Positions 59,445 to 64,000 of a stretch of 64,000 bases of DNA are shown here, piece after piece. Both the position numbers and the translations under genes were made by a program. Position 1 is the stretch's first letter, and each line of letters opens with the position of its first letter. Below the pieces are notes generated by a model. The model did no database searches. It was given only the letters and a program-made list of their open reading frames with translations, and was not told where the DNA came from. The DNA comes from Taibaiella soli (GTDB lineage: Bacteria > Bacteroidota > Bacteroidia > Chitinophagales > Chitinophagaceae), in NCBI RefSeq assembly GCF_003236175.1, contig NZ_QKTW01000022.1, positions 1-64,000 on the forward strand, written 5' to 3'.

Positions 59445-59852
59445 ATGATAGAAGAGAACTTAGTTAGCCCAATTCTTGATGATAAAGCAATTGGACGAAA
59501 CCTATACCTGTACCGGAAGATGGCCGATTTAAAAGTAATAGAAGTGGCCGAACGCCTGGGCTTAAAAGAATCAGCATACTCAAAATATGAGCGCGGAGAA
59601 ACCGGCTTCACGCTTGATTTTATTAAACGTGCCGCTGAGGTATTGCATGTAAATCCCTTGTTGTTATTAACCGTCACACCAAATAACATTATCGAAAGTG
59701 GCAACAATTCACCTGGTGCTATCCTCGGCATGGTATATGGTAACTATACCTATCAAACCGTTAGTGAACAACAGACACAGATGATGCTGAAATTGATGGA
59801 AAGTGTTACTGCTCTTAATGAAAAAGTAATGGGTATTCTTTCCAAAGCATAG
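59445..59852 (+). CDS. XRE-family regulator
   Basis: This 135-residue protein has a cro/C1-type helix-turn-helix at residues 17-72 (N-L-Y-L-Y-R-K-M-A-D-L-K and Y-S-K-Y-E-R-G-E-T). A C-terminal helical region follows (Q-Q-T-Q-M-M-L-K-L-M). Possible -7 boxes TATTTTTG (59379) and TACTTTTG (59387) precede it. It stands just upstream of a nuclease-ATPase gene on the same strand and is probably its regulator. Confidence 0.85.
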   Translation: MIEENLVSPILDDKAIGRNLYLYRKMADLKVIEVAERLGLKESAYSKYERGETGFTLDFIKRAAEVLHVNPLLLLTVTPNNIIESGNNSPGAILGMVYGNYTYQTVSEQQTQMMLKLMESVTALNEKVMGILSKA

Positions 59853-59925
59853 CTGTTAAACTACAGTCTGTTCTTCTGGTATCTATACAATAAACAACCA
59901 ATAATAAATTTTTAAAAGCAATAAA

Positions 59926-62067
59926 GTGAATTTTGAAGATAACACTTACATAAAAGCTGAAGGGGTTTATTATGCGGGCATCCTTAAAGATATTAAGAAG
60001 CATAAAAACCCATTGCAGCCTATTTATGAGGCATTTACTAATGCACTCGAATCTATCAGTTTAGTACCGGAAAAAAATGGGAATGGGATAATAAAAGTAC
60101 AACTGTTCTTATCGGAAAACCTGCATAAAGAAAGAGAATTTTATAAGGTAATCATTGAAGATTCCGGCGTAGGCTTTAATGATTTGGAATTTCAAAGATT
60201 TAATACTTACAAGGATACAAGAAAAGGTTTCAGCAATAAAGGATCTGGCCGGTTACAGCTTATACACTCTTTTCAAAACTGCAACTACACAAGTATTTAT
60301 GCTGAAAATGGTGGTTATTTAGAACGGCGTTTTAGGATAGCTAAGTCTGATAACCACATTCAAGAGAACGCAATTACATTTTTGGAATCTACTACGTCAA
60401 GTGCTGCAACCGAACCTGTTACTACAGTATCATTAAGTAATTTATATTCTGAAAAAGAAAAGGTACACTATACCATTAATCTTGATGAGTTAAAAGAAAA
60501 ACTTATTGCTCATTACATCCAGTATTTCTGCTCACACAAAGATGTTCTACCTAAAATAATTTTAGAGTCGTATGTTAATAATGTATTGGCTGAAGAGCAA
60601 GAAATAGTATCCACTGATATACCTGAAATTGATAGTTCAAAAGATTTCGCAGTACATTATCATAAACTCAGTTCTGATGGAAAAAATATCATTGAGTGCA
60701 ATGACACTGAAAATTTTACAGTGAAAGCATTCCGCATCAACAAAGATAAACTTGACAAAAACTCTATCCGTTTAACAAGTAAGGATGAAATAGTCGAATC
60801 CAATGAGTTCAAAATTGGCCTTAGTTCACTGTCCGCCGATGATCTTATTGATAACGACAGATTTCTTTTCTTGATATCAAGTCCTTTTATTGACAAAAGG
60901 GATGATGACCAGCGAGGCGAATTAAAGATTGCTAAGAGAGAAAACTTCAAGAAGGATTATGACCTTTTTAGCGAGGAAGAAATATTCCTGGATGATATAG
61001 AACAAGAGGCGAATGAACTTATTATCTCCATGTATGAAGATATAAAGAAGAAAAACGAAGATAAACAGGTTCGTATAGATGCTCTAAAGTCAATGTTCCT
61101 GCTTAATGATGATGTACTTCAGGACATCACAATTTCATTAAACGATACGGAAGAAAGAATTCTTGAAAAGGTCTATGCAGCAGAATCTAAGTTAATTGCT
61201 AAAGGTGATTTTGAAATAAAAAAGCAAATAGAAGAACTGGAAACCTTAAATCCTGCGTCTGATAATTACGAAGCCGAATTTAATGAAGCCATTAATAAAC
61301 TTGTTAAAGAGATACCGCAACAGAACAGAGTTGCTCTGACGCATTATGTCGCACGTAGAAAAATGGTATTGGAGTTGTTTGAGAAAATTTTAAATAAAAA
61401 ACTCACCATACAGAAAACAAGTACAAGGAATATAGACGAAAAGTTGTTGCATAATCTCATCTTTAAACAACATTCAACTCATCCTGATACAAGCGATTTA
61501 TGGCTCGTTAATGAGGATTTTATACTCTTCAAGGGGACTTCTGAAAGTAAGCTAAAAGATATCGAAATCGATGGTGTGAAGTTGCTAAAAGAGCAGTTAA
61601 CAGAAGAGGAACAAAAATACCGAGATTCGCTTGAAGAAGATAAGTACGGCAAACGTCCTGATGTGTTGTTGTTCCCAGATGAGGGAAAATGTATCATTAT
61701 TGAATTTAAAGCCCCGAATGTAAACGTTGGGGAATATATCAACCAGATTAATAGATACGCTACCCTCATCCGAAATTTTTCTAAGGATGATTATGAATTT
61801 GATACTTTCTATGGCTATTTAATCGGTGAAGCGATAGATGCAGATGAAGTCAGAAATTTTGATGCAGATTTTAAAAACGCGGCCCATTTCGATTATGTAT
61901 TTAGACCTACAAAAGCTATAGCCGGCAAATTTGGCCGTTCGGATGGTTCTCTATATATGGAAGTGATTAAATATTCGACCTTATGTGAACGGGCGACACG
62001 GAGAAATAATGTTTTCATAAGCAAGTTGCACGAAAAGAAACATCAGTCAGATGATTTGCCATTTTAA
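59926..62067 (+). CDS. GHKL-ATPase/PD-(D/E)XK nuclease fusion
   Basis: This 713-residue protein has an N-terminal Hsp90/GyrB-type ATP-binding domain: the N-box P-I-Y-E-A-F-T-N-A-L-E with N39, D-S-G-V-G-F near 79, and G-S-G-R-L-Q near 105. A long helical region follows near 350-500. The C-terminal PD-(D/E)XK-like nuclease has R-P-D-V-L-L-F near 576 and I-I-I-E-F-K near 587-592. The fusion of a conformational ATPase to a nuclease is typical of defence systems. The start is GTG 59926. Binding partner and target are unknown. Confidence 0.78.
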   Translation: MNFEDNTYIKAEGVYYAGILKDIKKHKNPLQPIYEAFTNALESISLVPEKNGNGIIKVQLFLSENLHKEREFYKVIIEDSGVGFNDLEFQRFNTYKDTRKGFSNKGSGRLQLIHSFQNCNYTSIYAENGGYLERRFRIAKSDNHIQENAITFLESTTSSAATEPVTTVSLSNLYSEKEKVHYTINLDELKEKLIAHYIQYFCSHKDVLPKIILESYVNNVLAEEQEIVSTDIPEIDSSKDFAVHYHKLSSDGKNIIECNDTENFTVKAFRINKDKLDKNSIRLTSKDEIVESNEFKIGLSSLSADDLIDNDRFLFLISSPFIDKRDDDQRGELKIAKRENFKKDYDLFSEEEIFLDDIEQEANELIISMYEDIKKKNEDKQVRIDALKSMFLLNDDVLQDITISLNDTEERILEKVYAAESKLIAKGDFEIKKQIEELETLNPASDNYEAEFNEAINKLVKEIPQQNRVALTHYVARRKMVLELFEKILNKKLTIQKTSTRNIDEKLLHNLIFKQHSTHPDTSDLWLVNEDFILFKGTSESKLKDIEIDGVKLLKEQLTEEEQKYRDSLEEDKYGKRPDVLLFPDEGKCIIIEFKAPNVNVGEYINQINRYATLIRNFSKDDYEFDTFYGYLIGEAIDADEVRNFDADFKNAAHFDYVFRPTKAIAGKFGRSDGSLYMEVIKYSTLCERATRRNNVFISKLHEKKHQSDDLPF

Positions 62068-62118
62068 ATGTTGCTGATTATGTACATTGATGGCATATCA
62101 GTTAATTAAACTAACACT

Positions 62119-62943
62119 ATGATAACCGAACAAGATTTTGCAGCCATCGACAAAGAGGTTCAGGAAAGCCTGAATGCAGTATTTGATTACATAAGACAGC
62201 ACCACCCATCAGATTATGTTTTGCTGTTAGCAGATGGTGAATTTAAAGAAGAATATCTGCATACTACTCCCAAATATGAACCCTATGTGATTGACAGCAG
62301 GGAAGATTTCTATATCGACGAAACAAGGGTTAAGTTCTTTGTTGAATTTCTCAAAACATTCTACACATTTCCCAAAGGCGGTACTGGTAGTGTTGAAGAC
62401 AGTGACATCAGACAACAGATGGAACTCATGATTTATACCCATGTATGGGAGGCCAAACCTTTCTTGAAAAGATTGTATCGTATGGCACTGCTCTGTAATG
62501 ACGGTATATATGAATGGAATGTCACCGTTCCTCCGATGGGCAAACATGAATTTATCAGGAATGAAATCAGACAGAGATTTGAGAACAAAGGTTTGAACTT
62601 GTTCCAGGTAATGAAAAACGGATACCATAGTTCTTTAAGAAATGCTTTCGCTCATTCAGAATATTCATTCGATGAAAAGGAAAGATTGATCTGGCTGCAT
62701 AATTATAGTGGTACTGCGTGGGAGTTAAAGAATATTTCTTACGATGACTGGAGCAGGCGGTTTACTTACTCCGTACTGTTAGCTTACCACCTCATAAATA
62801 TTACGCATGATAGGCGTTCTAAAGTTGCACAGGACTTCGGTACCGATGTCTTTCAGATAAATCATCCAAGAGGTGATGGCAGTGTTTTGCCCGTCAATAT
62901 TCGATACAGGGAACAGCACAACGCATTTGGCTTTGTAAGCTAA
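62119..62943 (+). CDS. HEPN-like protein in the nuclease cluster
   Basis: This 274-residue protein is mainly helical in the second half, with R-N-A-F-A-H-S-E near residues 174-181 (R-x4-H), the HEPN RNase motif. The first half is rich in charged and aromatic residues. It is 51 nt downstream of the GHKL-nuclease gene on the same strand, so may share its transcript, and is followed by a terminator. HEPN domain assignment rests on the motif and helical context and is moderate. Confidence 0.5.
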   Translation: MITEQDFAAIDKEVQESLNAVFDYIRQHHPSDYVLLLADGEFKEEYLHTTPKYEPYVIDSREDFYIDETRVKFFVEFLKTFYTFPKGGTGSVEDSDIRQQMELMIYTHVWEAKPFLKRLYRMALLCNDGIYEWNVTVPPMGKHEFIRNEIRQRFENKGLNLFQVMKNGYHSSLRNAFAHSEYSFDEKERLIWLHNYSGTAWELKNISYDDWSRRFTYSVLLAYHLINITHDRRSKVAQDFGTDVFQINHPRGDGSVLPVNIRYREQHNAFGFVS

Positions 62944-62967
62944 CCGATGAAGACATACGATTATACT

Positions 62968-62998
62968 AAAACGCCAATCAACGTTGGCGTTTTTATTT
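62968..62998 (+). terminator. Terminator after the HEPN-like gene
   Basis: Stem AAAACGCCAA (62968-62977) with TTGGCGTTTT (62984-62993), loop of 6 nt, followed by TATTTT. Confidence 0.88.
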
Positions 62999-63041
62999 TC
63001 TACTATTAACCAGCTATACTTTTCACACCCCATTTCAAAAA

Positions 63042-63680
63042 ATGATAACTGTCCCTAACGAGAACGACCCAGATGTAATAAAGCTGTTGAGGATCGTAAA
63101 CGCTACTCATGAACCAATCGGGGTAGAAATAAAACCGGAACCCAATGCCAAAGTAATTGACTGCTTTAATGTGGTTAAAAAGAAGGTTGAAGAATCAGGA
63201 GGGAAGTGCATTTGCGGATGGCAGGTATGGAAAGACGATTACCTGATTGAAGCCGAAGCACACGCTGTTTGGGAAACGCCGGAAGAAGAGTTAATTGACC
63301 TTACGCCCAAAGGTTTACCAGTTCCGGTAACATCAATCCTGTTCGTTGAAGATGAACGTATGAACTATCAAGGGAAACAGATTGATAGCGTTAGAATGAA
63401 TATTACCAATAACAAGCTGGCAGACGATTTGATTACAGTATGTAAGAAAATCTTTCAGTTCGGAAATGAAGGTGATCGTGCAAATTACTATGACCTGAGC
63501 CAGATTATGAATCCGGAACAATTGCATCACTTGAAATACCTGCATGGGTTAAAGGGACTAATAAATATGATGCTGCAAAATGGCGGCTCTAAAAGAAGTC
63601 AATGCCCCTGCGGTAGTGGTATGATCTACAAAGATTGCCACGGAAAGAACTTGCTATCTATAATTAATCGGATAAAATAA
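63042..63680 (+). CDS. SEC-C motif protein
   Basis: This 212-residue protein has a C-terminal SEC-C zinc motif, C-P-C-G-S-G-x7-C-H-G near residues 191-204. Another Cys pair (C-I-C-G) lies near 57-60. SEC-C is a small zinc finger best known from SecA tails but is also found in many unrelated proteins, some in defence islands. The rest is a mixed alpha/beta domain that I cannot name. It follows a terminator and probably has its own promoter. Confidence 0.7.
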   Translation: MITVPNENDPDVIKLLRIVNATHEPIGVEIKPEPNAKVIDCFNVVKKKVEESGGKCICGWQVWKDDYLIEAEAHAVWETPEEELIDLTPKGLPVPVTSILFVEDERMNYQGKQIDSVRMNITNNKLADDLITVCKKIFQFGNEGDRANYYDLSQIMNPEQLHHLKYLHGLKGLINMMLQNGGSKRSQCPCGSGMIYKDCHGKNLLSIINRIK

Positions 63681-63684
63681 TTTT

Positions 63685-64000
63685 ATGGGATTTGTGAATG
63701 TTATTGAATACCGGCATGTTTTCGATGAACCATGTCCTGAAGTGGGTTCATTAGTGGCCAATCTACCATCAAAGTTCGTAATTGGCTTATTGGCCATTAT
63801 CAACGACACCTTGACGATAAGAGGTGAATCTGTCGATACCCAGGAATTTCTTTTGTATTGCATGACTGTAAACATCACGCCAGCTATTAGGACGAAAATA
63901 TTTGAGCGAGTACGCCCCCTGATCCTATCAGGACGGCACCAATTATTTTCCATCCCCTACACCGTTGAGTTTGTGAACAGGGAGCTTATTAATTTCCGGG
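63685..64000 (+). CDS. Partial hypothetical protein at window end
   Basis: An open frame from ATG 63685 runs to the end of the window, 105 codons seen, with no stop. The visible part is mixed alpha/beta (S-L-V-A-N-L-P-S-K-F-V-I-G-L-L). It lies 4 nt after the SEC-C stop, so the two are likely co-translated. No domain recognised. Confidence 0.6.
   Translation, partial: MGFVNVIEYRHVFDEPCPEVGSLVANLPSKFVIGLLAIINDTLTIRGESVDTQEFLLYCMTVNITPAIRTKIFERVRPLILSGRHQLFSIPYTVEFVNRELINFR

Larger units (their letters stand above)
6961..64000. mobile_element. Integrated element at tRNA-Arg (right end outside window)
   Basis: The left boundary is the tRNA-Arg that the serine recombinase reads through. From there on there are no recognisable housekeeping genes: recombinase, small regulators, a virion-like block, a methyltransferase-helicase giant protein, and runs of cargo that look like defence, toxin and surface-protein modules. 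I see no relaxase, type IV secretion ATPase, terminase, portal or tail gene. Whether the whole 57 kb is one element or nested islands cannot be decided, because no repeated attachment site is visible before the window ends. Confidence 0.6.

Noticed and set aside
1-64000. CRISPR array
   Set aside because: No regularly spaced direct repeats with unique spacers were seen; the TTGCTACAA copies are too short and irregular.
7033-64000. Conventional conjugative transposon
   Set aside because: No relaxase, TraG/VirD4-type coupling protein or Tra operon was recognised in the visible part.

Overview
The window looks like a Bacteroidota chromosome, probably Chitinophagaceae-like. The evidence is type IX secretion sorting domains, a DUF4248 gene, matches to the TAnnTTTG -7 promoter element, and the protein style overall. 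Positions 1-6955 are ordinary host genes: a small secreted protein, a DinB-like protein, a Bax inhibitor-1 family membrane protein, a RelE/ParE-type toxin-antitoxin pair, a MATE exporter, tsaD, a tRNA1(Val) methyltransferase and a small membrane protein.

At 6961-7032 there is a tRNA-Arg(CCG). A large serine recombinase (6956-8623, minus strand) reads straight through it. I take this as the left end of an integrated element that fills the rest of the window; its far end is not visible. Next to the recombinase are small genes and an iteron-like region of TTGCTACAA repeats (11315-11533).

From 11702 to 25461 runs a compact, co-oriented, often overlapping block of about 20 genes with no conjugation genes and no terminase, portal or tail genes. 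It encodes small membrane proteins, a transglutaminase-like cysteine-peptidase protein with a cationic amphipathic helix, several small beta-rich proteins (two clearly paralogous), two proteins ending in a phage-like C-terminal motif, two membrane-anchored proteins with four peptidoglycan-binding modules, and two lysozyme-fold proteins. It is followed by a PAPS-reductase-like protein, a 2088-residue fusion of C5 methyltransferase, N6 methyltransferase and strawberry-notch-like helicase (DarB-like), and a RecA-like ATPase. My best reading is the virion and entry module of an undescribed tailless, possibly membrane-containing provirus; this is inference.

The remainder is cargo. At 34.7-37.9 kb are a HEPN-like protein, an unknown protein and a proteasome-like Ntn hydrolase. 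At 37.9-43.6 kb is a two-component system with a lipoprotein and a membrane protein, plus a divergent gene and a type IX-secreted protein. These share palindromic sites of form GGGGATnnATCCCC, suggesting a small regulon. At 44-50 kb are two large type IX-secreted proteins and a probable structured RNA. At 50.2-54.3 kb is an XRE regulator followed by an AAA+ ATPase/subtilisin pair. At 54.4-59.2 kb is a secreted zincin toxin with a transglutaminase-like partner and three candidate periplasmic immunity proteins. At 59.4-64 kb are an XRE regulator, a GHKL-ATPase/PD-(D/E)XK nuclease fusion, a HEPN-like protein, a SEC-C protein and a partial gene. Several of these clusters look like defence or conflict systems.
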